Program-made: the position numbers and the translations under genes | From: Vitrella brassicaformis | Taxonomy: Eukaryota > Sar > Vitrellaceae | Reading direction: 5' to 3' | Length of the DNA: 64,000 nucleotides | NCBI GenBank assembly: GCA_001179505.1 | Contig: CDMY01000989.1 | Location: 1 to 64,000 of the forward strand | Part shown: in pieces, positions 32,299 through 43,517 of the stretch | How the letters are laid out: the number at the start of each line of letters is the position of its first letter | Numbering within the stretch: position 1 is the stretch's first letter | Notes under the pieces: model-generated | Told to the model about the DNA's origin: nothing | What the model saw: only the letters and a program-made list of their open reading frames with translations | Databases searched by the model: none

Positions 32299-33969
32299 CT
32301 ACTCACATGTGTTGTCACACCATGTGTCTCGCCGCTGACCAGCTCTTGCAGCCGCTTCCCCTACAACATGTCTCTGTCTGACGGGCGAGCAGGAGCTCCC
32401 CCGCCTCATCCGCGCCCTCTGCAGCGCCTCGTTCTCGCCCCCCCTGTCCACCGCAGTGTCCATCGCCCTTGGCGTGTGCTTGACCGTCGTGACACTGGTG
32501 TCGCTGATCTGAGGGCCTGGCCCTTCAGGCGGTGCGGGCTCAGCTACAGGCAGCGGGCCCATGGCAGTGTCTATCCGCGTTCGCTGTGTGGTCACCACAC
32601 TCTGAGAGCGATAGCAGGGATGGTCATTATTCGTGATGAGAGGAAGGGCTTCCCGTCTCGCTGTGAGAGGCGGCTCCTGGCTGTCCGCAGCCGTTTCCTC
32701 CCCTTCAATCTTACGATGGGTGGGCGGTGGAAACTGTGACGTGCTGTCATTGGACGCACCGCTGCGGCTTTTGCTGCAGCTCCGAGAGCTCCCACCATCT
32801 CGACGAGACATCCTGGGCGGGCCAACGATATCTTCGCTCTCTTGCCGTTGTTGGTCTTCCTTCCGTCTGGCGGAATGGGCCTCACTTTGGCTTCCCGGCG
32901 CCGCCAGGGGAAGACTGCCGATCCCCTCCCGGGTGGTTTTCTGCTGCATACGTCGGGTGAAAAGCCTGCCCTCCTCCTTGAGCGTCCTCCGCACAAACGC
33001 CACGTACTGGTCATCCTTCGCGGCATAGTGCATCAGCCGTCGATTCTCTGGGGACGTGGTGACGGGGTGCTCGTCGCTGCCCGGCATGGACTGGACGCCG
33101 TCCGGACGGAAGAGCGACGAGCTGCGGATGGGGTATATATCGATCCTCGCCCGAGTGCTGACCGACTCGTGTCGCTTGCGGCCGCGGGAAAGCTCCCGCT
33201 TGTGCTTTGGCTTCCTGTGCTCGACGGGAGGGCCGCCCGGCTGACCAGAGGGGTCTGAATGGGTGTGTTGGAATGGCGAAAGAGGGGACGGGGGAACTTG
33301 GGGCTCTTCGACTGGCTCTTGCTCCGATGCAGTGGGGCTCTGCTGCTGTTGCCGGTGGCCACTTGTGTGGATGCATGAGGGTGGCAGTGAGGGCGTGGTT
33401 GTGGCTTCTGTTTGAATGGATGGCTGAGCAGGCCGTTGCAGTGGCGGAGACACCAACAAGGGCGAGCCAGACGAGGCGGCCTGGTCCCCCCCTCCCTCAC
33501 TTGCTTTCGTCCTCACGTCGCCGCCGCCGTCCTTTCTGGCCCTCCTGCCGTCTTTCCGTCTGGAGGGCGTGTGTTTGTCCCTCTGCTCGCTGCCGATCCT
33601 CCGCTCAATGTGCTTGAGCCATACCGACTCGGAGGCCGTGCGATTCATGGCATTGTTGTCGTGGTGCACTCCAGAGCGGCTTTGCACTCTCTTGTGGAGC
33701 TCCTTGCGATGCGCCACCACGCACATGCCGCTGCCGCACGCACCACTGCCATCCGACTCAGCGCCGTCAGCAAGTGAGGGAGTCGCCCCGCATTCCGCTC
33801 CTTGTCCCTCCAGGACCTCTGCTGCATTGTAATTGATGCTCGGGGACGGGAGAGAATCGCAGTGGCTCTTTGTCACCTCCATCGATAGTTTTACTTCTGC
33901 CACAGTGCATGCATGGGGGGGCTCTTGGGGGGCGCGAGCTCGGGGCAGTCTCCCTCTGAAAGTCTCCAT
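32299..33969 (-). CDS. Long uncharacterised disordered ORF, possibly the N-terminus of the metalloprotease
   Basis: An uninterrupted frame of 556 codons from ATG 33969 to TGA/TAG at 32299-32301. The product is rich in Arg, Ser, Pro and Gln with no hydrophobic core, membrane segment or domain I recognise; the region ARIDIYPIRSSSLFRPDG and YVAFVRRTLKEEGRLFTRRM looks best structured. Near its end the sequence ACAT|GTGAGTAGG looks like a donor, and 29 bases later GATCAG|GTGTG looks like an acceptor in the right phase to enter the metalloprotease frame. If spliced, one protein of about 1,810 residues results. The caller-style start at 34005 is GTG, so ATG 33969 is used. Its start codon is about 50 bases from that of the plus-strand secreted gene. 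Confidence 0.6.
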   Translation of the reverse strand: METFRGRLPRARAPQEPPHACTVAEVKLSMEVTKSHCDSLPSPSINYNAAEVLEGQGAECGATPSLADGAESDGSGACGSGMCVVAHRKELHKRVQSRSGVHHDNNAMNRTASESVWLKHIERRIGSEQRDKHTPSRRKDGRRARKDGGGDVRTKASEGGGDQAASSGSPLLVSPPLQRPAQPSIQTEATTTPSLPPSCIHTSGHRQQQQSPTASEQEPVEEPQVPPSPLSPFQHTHSDPSGQPGGPPVEHRKPKHKRELSRGRKRHESVSTRARIDIYPIRSSSLFRPDGVQSMPGSDEHPVTTSPENRRLMHYAAKDDQYVAFVRRTLKEEGRLFTRRMQQKTTREGIGSLPLAAPGSQSEAHSARRKEDQQRQESEDIVGPPRMSRRDGGSSRSCSKSRSGASNDSTSQFPPPTHRKIEGEETAADSQEPPLTARREALPLITNNDHPCYRSQSVVTTQRTRIDTAMGPLPVAEPAPPEGPGPQISDTSVTTVKHTPRAMDTAVDRGGENEALQRARMRRGSSCSPVRQRHVVGEAAARAGQRRDTWCDNTCE

Positions 33970-34019
33970 TGTGTTGGATCTTGAGCCGTGTCGATTCACT
34001 GTCACAGTGACGTCTCAAG

Positions 34020-35364
34020 ATGAAGGTTCCCCCGTGCATGCTCGTGGTGCTGATGGCGGTTGTGATGACGTTCTCGGCACAGGTCACAGAAGAAGCCGCT
34101 GGACACGAGCAGGGCCCTGAGGATGTTGTGGGATTTCCTGTTATTGATATTCAGGTGGCCTCCACCGACGCGAAGGCTGGCCTGCTGCGGTCCCTTGGAA
34201 CACGGCATCGGAGATAGCGTGACTGGCGTGGATGGCGTCGCTGGGCGAAGGGACACCATGATTGCAATTGGAGGGTCACTTGCTACCATCCTCTCAGTTA
34301 TGCCGATGAGCACGACGACGGTGCAGGGCCCTTCGGGAGCCTCGAAGACGCCGCAGACGACACCAAGCGTCCCTGCGTCGACTCCGGAGTGTACGTGCAA
34401 TAAAGGAGACAGAGACGCCGTCCATTCGGCAGACACATACCTGCATGGATATGTGTGGCAGGACGGGTTGTGTGTATCCCGAGGTGTGCGAGGCGCAGTG
34501 GAATAGCCACACGGGATGGACATTTAAGGGATGCAGAACACCCGAGAGTGAGAAGAAGGGAGGGAGTCTCAGAGACACGCACAGAAAATGCCCACATATG
34601 TCCATTTCTCCGATGCAACGCAGCGGGTCGACTTCGGATGCCCGCCGGCCGCGGCTCTGCCAACACACGTACGTCCACCACCGAGAGTGAGACGGACGAC
34701 AAAGTGGATGAGGACAACTCTGACCCGCTGGATGTCCACACCGATGACGGGGGCAACAGATATGTCGTCCTGCCCGGTAGGCAGACACGCAGAAAGGCTT
34801 CCTTTGGTCGCATATATGTATGTAGGCGTGTGTGTGCACGTGTCTCTCCTTTAGACGGCAGCAGACGCTACATCGTCGACGACACGGACGACGACACACA
34901 AACAAAGGCCACCAGCCCCTCCTTCAATGCCACTATGGTGACCCCCGGCGACTTCACACTCCTCGGCGAAGGGGTGTGCCGCGGGTGGGACAAGGATGCG
35001 AGTCAGGTGCCCGATGGGGCAATAGTCAAGGAGAAGGTGAGAGGAAGAGACCATGTCACGTGTCTCGTGTCGAGTGTATAGAGGGGACTGACAGACGTGT
35101 GGCATGCATGTGTGTGTCCACAGGGTGTGCCGTATGTGCAGTGTTTTCAAGGCTGCCGAGACATGGGCTGGTGAGCAACTGGTCACAGAAGTGTGGGACA
35201 GTGCCAGTGCATGCCCTTCGCTTCTTTGCTTCAGGGCGTGCACGGGCATTGACTACGTCCGTGAGGGGCTGATTTGCACCACCTACCAGTTCGTGATCGA
35301 TGAGGCCAAGCCGGTGTCGGCTGGCAAGGCCGCGAGATGCTTCAAGTACACACCCCACACCTGA
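34020..35364 (+). CDS. Secreted Cys-rich protein with a C-terminal PAN/apple-like domain
   Basis: The N-terminus MKVPPCMLVVLMAVVMTFSA is a clear signal peptide (ATG 34020). Well supported exons at the 3' end are 34855-35036, 35124-35170 and 35235-35364 (TGA 35362), joined in phase. They encode GEGVCRGWDKDA, VPYVQCFQGCRDMGW, CTGIDYVREGLICTTY and GKAARCFKYTPHT, a spacing of Cys residues like PAN/apple-type extracellular domains that bind proteins or sugars. Between 34154 and 34850 the exon order is unclear. One in-phase option joins a first exon ending 34155 to GPSGASKTPQTTPSVP near 34328, and a piece ending 34776 reads DPLDVHTDDGGNRYVVLP. No protease or other enzymatic domain was seen. Confidence 0.6.
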
Positions 35365-35674
35365 TGGCTGTCTGTTTGTGTCGGCTTCGTGCGCCCGGCC
35401 TTCCGTGGATGCGATTGATGCATGTGTACATGTGAGGGTTTCTGTGGGTGGGGGGTCTGGTCATGCAGTGCTTTGGGTGTCACGGGCCGCAGGGAATTGT
35501 TCTCTTTTCTGTGTGATGTGACTGACATGCATCATATCAAGAGCTACAACGGATCTGATTGTTTGATGAATAAAATAAAGCGTCACGGCACGTTGCGGTC
35601 CATAGTGTGTATGTATGTATGTCACAGCAATTTATGTACATCATACTGACATACACTCTGTCTGTTCTGTTCTC
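35365..35674. other. Short intergenic gap between convergent genes
   Basis: No exon recognised. Contains an AATAAAATAAAG stretch at about 35569-35580 that could act as a poly(A) signal for the plus-strand gene. Confidence 0.45.
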
Positions 35675-36624
35675 TTATCGGTCGAGCCGTCTGCCGGGCC
35701 CCCAGTCGTCCCCACGCCCGTCCCACCGCCGCCCCAGCCACCCCCAGAACGACCCCCACGCGTCGCTCAAGCATTCGAACACACTGAATGACGACCGCTC
35801 ACGGGAGAGCCACAGCAGCAGCAGCGCCACCGCCAGGAACCCCTGACACATAGACGGCCGCAGGGAGTCCAAAGACAGCCATGACGAGGGAGGTGCGGCG
35901 CGGGTGTGTGGCTGTGGTGTGCTGTGCGAGTCGAGTTACCTGAAGGGCTTTGTCCTGCCTGATGTGGTGTATCGCCGTGTGTGCCGCCAGCACAGTGTGG
36001 TGCACACTCGGCCAGAACAGAAAGGGCATCACCTCCTAACACAGCGCAACACACACCACACAGACACATACAGCTCGACACACACGCACATACACAGTAA
36101 CAAGTGTGTGTGTGTGTGCGCACCGCACCGCACCGCCCCTCACCTCCACCACGAGCAGCGTCCCGTATGTGTAGACGAGCCGTCTGAGAAGGGGGTACTC
36201 GTCCAGCAGCCTCTCCGACAAGGGATAGGCACACGCCAGCAGAAACGACAGGATCTGGAACCGTGGCGATAAGGGCAGGTTGGCGTAGTAATCGAAGAGA
36301 TTGGCGTTGGATGCGGGAGGGAAGTCCGTCAAGTAGTAGCGGAGATCTTCTCGCCACGCCAGATGGGTCACGCGCCTCATCGTGAGCAAAGAAGACCTCC
36401 TGAGAGCAAAAGAAGGAACGATGCAGGCACAACACAGGAAGAATCGATGGATGGATGGATGGATGTGCAGTCCACGTGAATACTGAATATTCTTACCACA
36501 TTTGTGCCTCGTCTGCTTTGCTGACGAGCGTCGTCGGGGCGCCCTGGACCGCCTGATTGAGCATGGCCGTCAGGTTGTTCTTGGCTCCATCAAGCGCACC
36601 CCAAAACCCATCACCAGCCGTCAT
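35675..36624 (-). CDS. Small membrane protein of unknown function
   Basis: Four exons (36624-36497, 36399-36144, 36035-35940, 35842-35675) give about 215 residues. Hydrophobic segments are FQILSFLLACAYPLSERLL, the pair YTYGTLLVVEEVMPFLFWPS and VHHTVLAAHTAIHHI, and near the end GFLAVALLLLWLS, followed by a Trp/Arg/Gly-rich tail. No family was recognised. ATG 36624 is the first Met in a frame that continues open upstream toward 36840 without another Met, so an additional 5' exon is possible. Phases agree at the three junctions. Confidence 0.6.
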
Positions 36625-36920
36625 GCTCACAGCCTGAAGGTAGCCTGAAGGCTCTTCCCAGCTGCTGCGACGCGAGTCTGTTTGTCTGTGTTGCCGTGGC
36701 TTCTCGTGACGATGGTGGATGCCGACAGGGGATGCTTTCAGCAGCTGACGGAGGAGGTCTGCGCGCTTAGCTGCGACACAGTGCGAGCTGGAGGTTTTGC
36801 CGATGAGATCTCCATGTATGTCCGATGCTCCGCCGAAGAGCTGCTGCAGAGAACGACTGATGGAGAGGAGGGCCGTGGATTGGATTGAGTGATTGATCTG
36901 TCTTGTGTGTGGAGGGGTAG

Positions 36921-37270
36921 ATGCAGCTGGCGTCCTCCTCCTCCCAGGCACTCCCGTTTCACTACCAGCCGACGCCCAACTGCAACAAACTCCTGCACCT
37001 CTCGTGTGAGCAATTCCACAGACAGACAGACAGACAGACAGAGAGGGAGGGTGGCAGCGGGAGGGTGTGTCACATGCATGGCGGAGATCCCTCCTTGTGC
37101 GCTTGTCTTGCTGTTGTATCCAACCAACCCCCCGTTTGTGTGTGGTGGTTCGTTTGTTGGTCGATTGGTTGGCTGTGCCTGTCTGTGCGTGGCTGCAGTT
37201 CTGGGTATCCGTGGCCTGGCCACGTCATCTCCACTCGTATCGTCACCCTCCTCGACCAACGAAAGTCAGC

Positions 37271-37308
<38 letters not shown>

Positions 37309-40300
37309 ATGAATGAACCCCCGACAAGCCACAAGCAACAACCCTCCTCTCTCTCCCCCTCTCTGTGCACATTGCGACTGACTGTCAGAGGATGTGTGGT
37401 CGGAGCGTGATCGCATCAAGGTGTCCGACCTGCTCCCGCCCGCCATGCGGCCCGGCGTCAGCGGCAGTGGGGCGGTGGTTGGCGGCCAGCCACAGGGCAT
37501 GGCGCAGCACAAGGAGCCCGAGGTGGTGCTGCTGGCAGAGACCAACGAGTTCCAGACGGCCTGCAGGTGGTCCAGCAGGTCATCACACTGCATCGTCGTG
37601 TAAGCTGGAGGCAGGGAGGGAGGGGTGTTGTCAATATGCATGTGTGTGTGTGTGGATGCTTGAATGAATCAGTCCTGCGACCTTCTCATGGCCCATTGTG
37701 GTCCACCTCGCCGTCAAGCTGCCGCAGACACAGACCCTCCACAGAGTCGGGTAAGACCGCAGCGCAACCACCACCACCACCACCACCACCACCACCACAC
37801 ACACACCACACACACACACACTCTCTCTCTCTCTCTCTCTCTGTCCCCTTCTCATTGCGCCCACAGAGAGCTGGACCTCACCCCTCCCCCCCGGCCCCCA
37901 TCCTCGCTCTCTCACGGCTCCCGCGCAGCTTCCCCGCCAAACAGCACCACCACCACGACCACCACCAGCACCACCACCACCACGAGTGTGAGTGTGAGTG
38001 TGCCGACCCCTGCGAGTGACAGCGCGCCGACGAGTGCTGCGGGTGAGGTGCCCAATCGCGTCTTCGACAAGTGGGTGCCGCTCAAGCTCCACGTGCACAG
38101 GGACTCGCTCACACAGAGGGACAAAGAGAGGTGAGGTGCGCCGGGCCGGCGAGGGAGGGAGGGAGGGAGATCAAATCAGTGCAGTGGGCAGTGTGTGTGT
38201 ATGTGTGTATGTGTGTGTGAAGGTGTGTGGAGGTTCGTGTACAGTTGGCCTATGCCACGCCTCTGCCCTTCTGGTCGAGCCAGCCACCGCCGGCCGACGG
38301 ACTCACCAAAGAGGACAGACAGCTCATTGAGGTTGGTTGGTTAGCAAACCGAGGGAGGCAGTGCAGTCAGGCTGTTCGTCCTTCACGTCATGTGTACGTG
38401 TATGTGTGTCTCGTTGTGATTGATATGTTTGTGTTTGTGTAGGCTTTGAATGAGACTTCCTTGGCGCTGCCGTTGAGTCTGTATGACGTGGCGGGCGTCT
38501 CTATCGCAGGTCGGCCCGCTCTCTCCGTGCGTTGATGTGGGTGTGTACCTCTCTGTGTGTGTACATCTGTGTGTGTGTGTGTGTGCACAGACAGGGTGTG
38601 TGAGGCCCTGATGGTGCTGCTGGAGCCCACCAGGAACGTGCAGCTCTTCAGGCGAATCGTCCAGACCGACACACACAAGATGAGTAAGCAAGCCCACCCC
38701 ACACCCACACCCACACCCACACAGGTGCACTCTGCAGAGGCATGTTTGTTTGTGTGTGTGGTGGTGTGGTGGTGTGTAGCGTCGCGTGACGCGCAGAGCA
38801 ACGTGTACATAGCTGACCGCCGGCTGCTCAGCTGCATGGCCGTCAACATCTCCCGCTACCTCCGGGCCTACAGCCGGCTCTTCCTCCGCTCTCGCATCAA
38901 GAAGACCTTCGGACCCGTCATTGCCAAGGCCGTCCTCAACCCCCACGTATGTGTGTGCTGTGCTGTGCTATGTGAAGCATCGAGAAGCACACACACGGAA
39001 TGTTTATCTGTGTGTGTGTGTCTGTGTAAGGTGTGCGACGGCGCCATAATGGACAGCTTTCTGGACGGGGCGATAGAACTCATGGACACCATTGCACCGT
39101 GAGCAAAAGACGGAGAGCCAAGCCAAGCTTGGGGCCACCACGAGCTTGGCTTGGCTGTGTTGGATGGGACAAATGATGGCGGTGTGTCTCTCTCTTGTGT
39201 GATGCTATGCTGTGCCCATCCATGCCGGTCGGTGTGCAGGGGTCTGATTCGCGTCATGGCCGACACCCTGTCGCTCAAAATGGCCAACCCCAGAAACGCC
39301 ACATCAGGTCAGTCAGGTACACACACGAGTGAGTGCAAATGGCGGGCGGCTGTCATGCCATGCCAATCAAAATGGCGAGTGAAGTGAATACAACCTGTGT
39401 GTGTCTGTGTCTGTCTCTGTGTCTTTGTGTGCGTTGGGTGGCTGCAGGATGTCTGATCACGCATTTGTTCGGCCCTTGTCTGGTGCTGCCTGTCGAGTAT
39501 GGCGTGCTCGACACCAACCCCACGCCCAACGCCAAGAAACTACTCGTCAGTGAGAAAGGAAGAACCCACATGGGGCGCCCCCTTCCTTACACATGGCTGC
39601 ATGCGTGTGTGCATGTGCATGTGTGTGTGGGTGGTGTAGGTCCGGTGCTACCGCGCCTTGGTTGCGTTTCTGACGTCCCACATCTATGCGCACGGCGACT
39701 ACTGGCCCAACGTCGACTACCTCGTCGACACCATCTCGGACGACAAAATGCCGAGGATCGCATCCAAACTCGAGCAGCTGCTGGTCAGTCAGGGACCACA
39801 CACACATGGACCAATGCCTGCAATGCCTGCCGCTTCCACGTGTGTGTGTCGGTTGTGATGAATTCACTCATCGACCAACCAGCACAAGTCTCGGTATCGG
39901 TATGCCGAGTACTGGGATGCGACAACCTTCTACCCCGACGGACCGCCGACCGAACCATTCAAGTAAGAGTGCACTCAAGCCAGCACACAAACGCAGGGAG
40001 GGCCTGCCCGTCTTCACTGGTTGGTATGTGCAGGTGTCTGGCCTGTCGGTTTGTACGGTCGCTGCTGCGCGAGCGCCTCCCCTTCATCCAGAAGACCCAC
40101 CTATACGGAGTAGGGGAGGGAGGGAGTGAGGCATCGATCGAATGAGCAGACAAACAAGAGAGCCAGCACACGTCGCCATCTGTCGTGCTGCAGGAGCAGT
40201 TTGCGCCCCTGACCTACCGGCTGCAGCAGATCCTGGCCACCGGCAAGGTGGGTAGCACAACACCTCTTGTGTCTTCCCCATCCCGCAGGGCACGTGTGTG

Positions 40301-43269
40301 CAAGTTAAAAGTTGTGTTTGTCAGGGTGTGGACGATCGTCGGTCGAGTGCGTCTAGCGTGGCGTCGCCGCCGCCCCGGGAGACCCCCGACGAGCTCATCA
40401 CCGTCACCACCACACCACACGGCGGACAGGGGCTGCTCTATAAAGGTGCCGGGCGCTGGGGGAGACCTACACTCACACCGCTCCACACACACATACGTCA
40501 TCCACACGCAGTATCTGTGAGGGGCGCGCTGTTCCTCATCCTGTCTGTGTGCGTGTGCGTGTGCGTGTGTGTGTGTGTCTGCAGGGAGTTATGTGCGGTC
40601 TGAGGTGTGTCGTCGGCTGAGTTGGCTGCTGGAGCGGAGTCTGCAGGTCACCAAGAGGGAGCTCATCGAGAAGAATATACTCAAGGGTAGGCAGGCCAGC
40701 TGGGCTGTCTTGGGCGCCGCCCCTCGTTCGTTTGTTCAAACTCCTGTGTCTGCCTGCCTGCCTGTGTGTGTGCCTTTGTCCATCTCCATGTGTGCAGGCA
40801 TGTCGATAGTGAAGCGGTCGTCCCGCCCGCTGGCGGCCTTCTTTGCCAACAGGAGACCCAAGCTGCAGGACCTCATCAACCAAGGCAGTAAGGACACCAC
40901 ACACACAGACACACACACAGACGCACACACACACGGCGCAGACACAGAAGGACCGCATGGATGGTCGGCCGGTCTGTCTGTCTGTCTGTCTGTGCAGAGC
41001 TGCCCCCCGACTACCTGTCGACCTTGTTTCCCCCCGAGCGTCGTCTGGCGCCCCTGTCCACCCCGCCCCACCTGCTGCCCACCATTGCCCTCTCCTCCCC
41101 CACCCCCTCGCCCAACGCAGCATTCCCTCCCGTCTCGGCCAACAGAGGGGCGGTCGTGGCTGGACAACATCCCACTGGCAGGACACACTCACCCCCAGCG
41201 CTCATTCAGCAACAGCAGCAGCAGCAGCAGCAAAAACAGCCGCCGGCGGTTTCTGTATCTTCACCTGCACCTGCGCCTGCAGCTGCACCGCCCGCATCTG
41301 TCGCGAGGCGGGCAGAGGAGGAGAGGGACCCTGCGATTGTGGAGATATGGCGCAAGGGCGAGGTGGTCAAGGACGGCACTCCTCCTGGGGTGGGCGTGGG
41401 CGTGGGCGTGGGGGTGGGGGTGGGGGTCAAGAAGAAGAACAACAGTCACCACGTCAACGAGGCCGTGGGAATGATGAACGGCCCGGTGCAAGTGACGACA
41501 GCCCCTCAGGTGGACTTCATCTCGATGCTCGCCAAGGGAAAAAAGCAGCAGCAGCAGCAGCAGGATGCCGCCATCAATCGGCACGTATACCCCCCCGCCC
41601 CGCTGATCCCCCCGCCCACCCTCTCACCAGCACCAGCAGCAGCAGCAGCATCAGCAGCATCAGCAGCATTAGCATCGGCAGGAGGAGGAGCCCATGTGAT
41701 GGAGAAGTCTCTGTCCAACCCCAATCTGGCGCGGCTCCACCAATCGCCCAGTCCCACGGGCAGCGACGGCCCTGAGGTGCGCGTGTACCCCTTCGACCAC
41801 CACCAGCAGCAGCAGCAGCAGGACGCTCCTGCTGGTCCTCCTGCTGCTGCTGCTGCTGGTGGTGGTAGTAGTGGGGGCTGGGGAGGGGGCAGCACCAGAT
41901 CGCAGGCATCGGACCAGGCGGTCAGTGAGGGAGACAGACAGACAGACAGGCAGACAGAGAGACAGAGAGAGAGAGGGGGCAATGTTCTCTGTCTGTGTGT
42001 GTCTGTGCATCAATCCATCCATCACTCAATCAGGACATCGAGTATGAGGTTGAAGAGACGGTGGTGGTCGACCAGTGCCAGTCATACGTCTACCTGAGGA
42101 ACAGGCCCAACTACTACGACGACGCCATTCCCACTGCCACCAGTACTAGTGGGGCACGAGGGATACTCGCCAAGGGCAGGAAGGGCCGGTCGGCTGACAG
42201 CAGCCCCACCCCCCACCAAGTGGACCACGACCACGGCTCAACGTCCTCTCCCCGAGACCTCACCATCGCCGCCCTCGGCCCCCCACCCCTGCCGAGCGGG
42301 CTCAGCAGCCTCATCACCGACAAACGATCTGGTCAGTGTCGACCAAGGAAGGCGCGAGAGCACACAATGGTGGCACGGAGGAGACATGTTGTGTGTGTGT
42401 GTGTGTGTAGGTCACCATTACCAGGCGTGGGCGTGTGAGTCTGCGGACGTGCCGCCTCCGCCCCCCCAGGCGCCCCACCAGTCGGGCCTCATCGGCGGCC
42501 AGTGGGCGAGGGCGTCGCCCGACGACCTCCGGCGGCACATCAAGTCGCTGCAAGAAGTCATCACTAACCTCAACGCACAACTCAACCATGTCAGCCGACA
42601 CGCCCACAGACAATGGGAGACTGTGTGACGATCTGTCTGTCTGTCTGTCTGTCTGTCGTGTGCCTGCAGGAGCGAGAAGAGCGTCGAGCGGCCGAATCTC
42701 AATGTCAGACGCTGCAGAGCCAACTCCGCACCCTGGAGGCGGCGGCCTCCCTCCCTCCTTCGCCTCCCTTGCTGCCCCCATCCCTCTCGCCATGGCACCT
42801 CTCGCCCATCCCACCTGACCTGGACCAACACCAGCTCCACAGATCATCCTTCGCCCACCCGCATTACCGCCACCTCTCAGTGCGCACACGGACATCAGCC
42901 GACCTCTCGCAGCCCTCCTCGCCCCTCCCGCCACACTCACCAGCCGAAGAGCCCACCCAGGGCGGGTTTGCCATCCCATGGGGGTTTGGTCGAGGAGGTC
43001 GGGTGGCGGCCATCACACCAACCCACCAGCAGCAGCAACAGCAGCAGCCCCACTCGCCTGTGAGCCCGGCGGGCGGTGGCGGCGGCGGCGGCGTTGGTGT
43101 TGGTGTTAGTGTTGGCGTTGGCGCTGTGGTGATGCGGGCGGCTGCTGGCGGACATGGCCCGCCGGGGCATCGTCTGTCCCTGACTGATGAGATGGGCAGG
43201 AATGCGCCCGCTTTTCTGCAGACAGTCCAAGGCTTCATTAGGAGTGACCACGGCCGTCCGCAGAGATAG
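36921..43269 (+). CDS. Large RasGAP-like protein with Pro/Gln-rich tail and coiled coil
   Basis: Twenty-three exons, all phase-consistent (36921-37005, 37199-37264, 37389-37566, 37673-37750, 37867-38130, 38223-38331, 38443-38509, 38591-38683, 38780-38946, 39031-39098, 39240-39307, 39448-39545, 39640-39783, 39883-39962, 40034-40109, 40194-40247, 40325-40445, 40585-40686, 40798-40887, 40998-41920, 42034-42331, 42411-42589, 42670-43269), give about 1335 residues. The helical middle resembles Ras GTPase-activating domains: CLITHLFGPCLVLPVEYGVL matches the FLRFxxPALVxPExFG block, and SNVYIADRRLLSCMAVNISR the region after the arginine finger. The finger itself (LFR in active GAPs) seems to read VYI, so catalysis is doubtful. 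A beta-rich N-terminal part could be C2-like. The C-terminal third has GlnN, ValGly and Ala repeats and a coiled coil (EREERRAAESQCQTLQSQL), much like SynGAP-type layouts. Resemblance is by eye only. Confidence 0.62.
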
Positions 43270-43517
43270 ATAGGGGACCGGACAAGTGACTGATTGCGTG
43301 AATTGGTGGGACGATGTGCGAGCGACATATACACACATGTGGGTGGCCGTATGGATGATGATGGTGTGGTCGGTGAGTAAGTGTGTATGTGGCGGGTCGC
43401 TCATGGCCGGATGGATTCTCTCGATCGGTCGGCCATGGGTGTGGCTGTGGAGTGAGTGAGGGTTCGTGTGTAAGGCGTTTGTCTGTGAGCTGAGTGTATC
43501 TTATAGTATTTTGTTGC

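Noticed and set aside
32592-33617. Plus-strand and alternative minus-strand frames of 120-145 codons inside 32299-33969
   Set aside because: Shadows of the single long minus-strand frame in GC-rich sequence; no splice support or family match.
37664-38134. Open frames over the CACCAC/CACACA region, both strands
   Set aside because: They follow microsatellite and intron sequence; the real exons (37673-37750, 37867-38130) explain the coding part in another frame.
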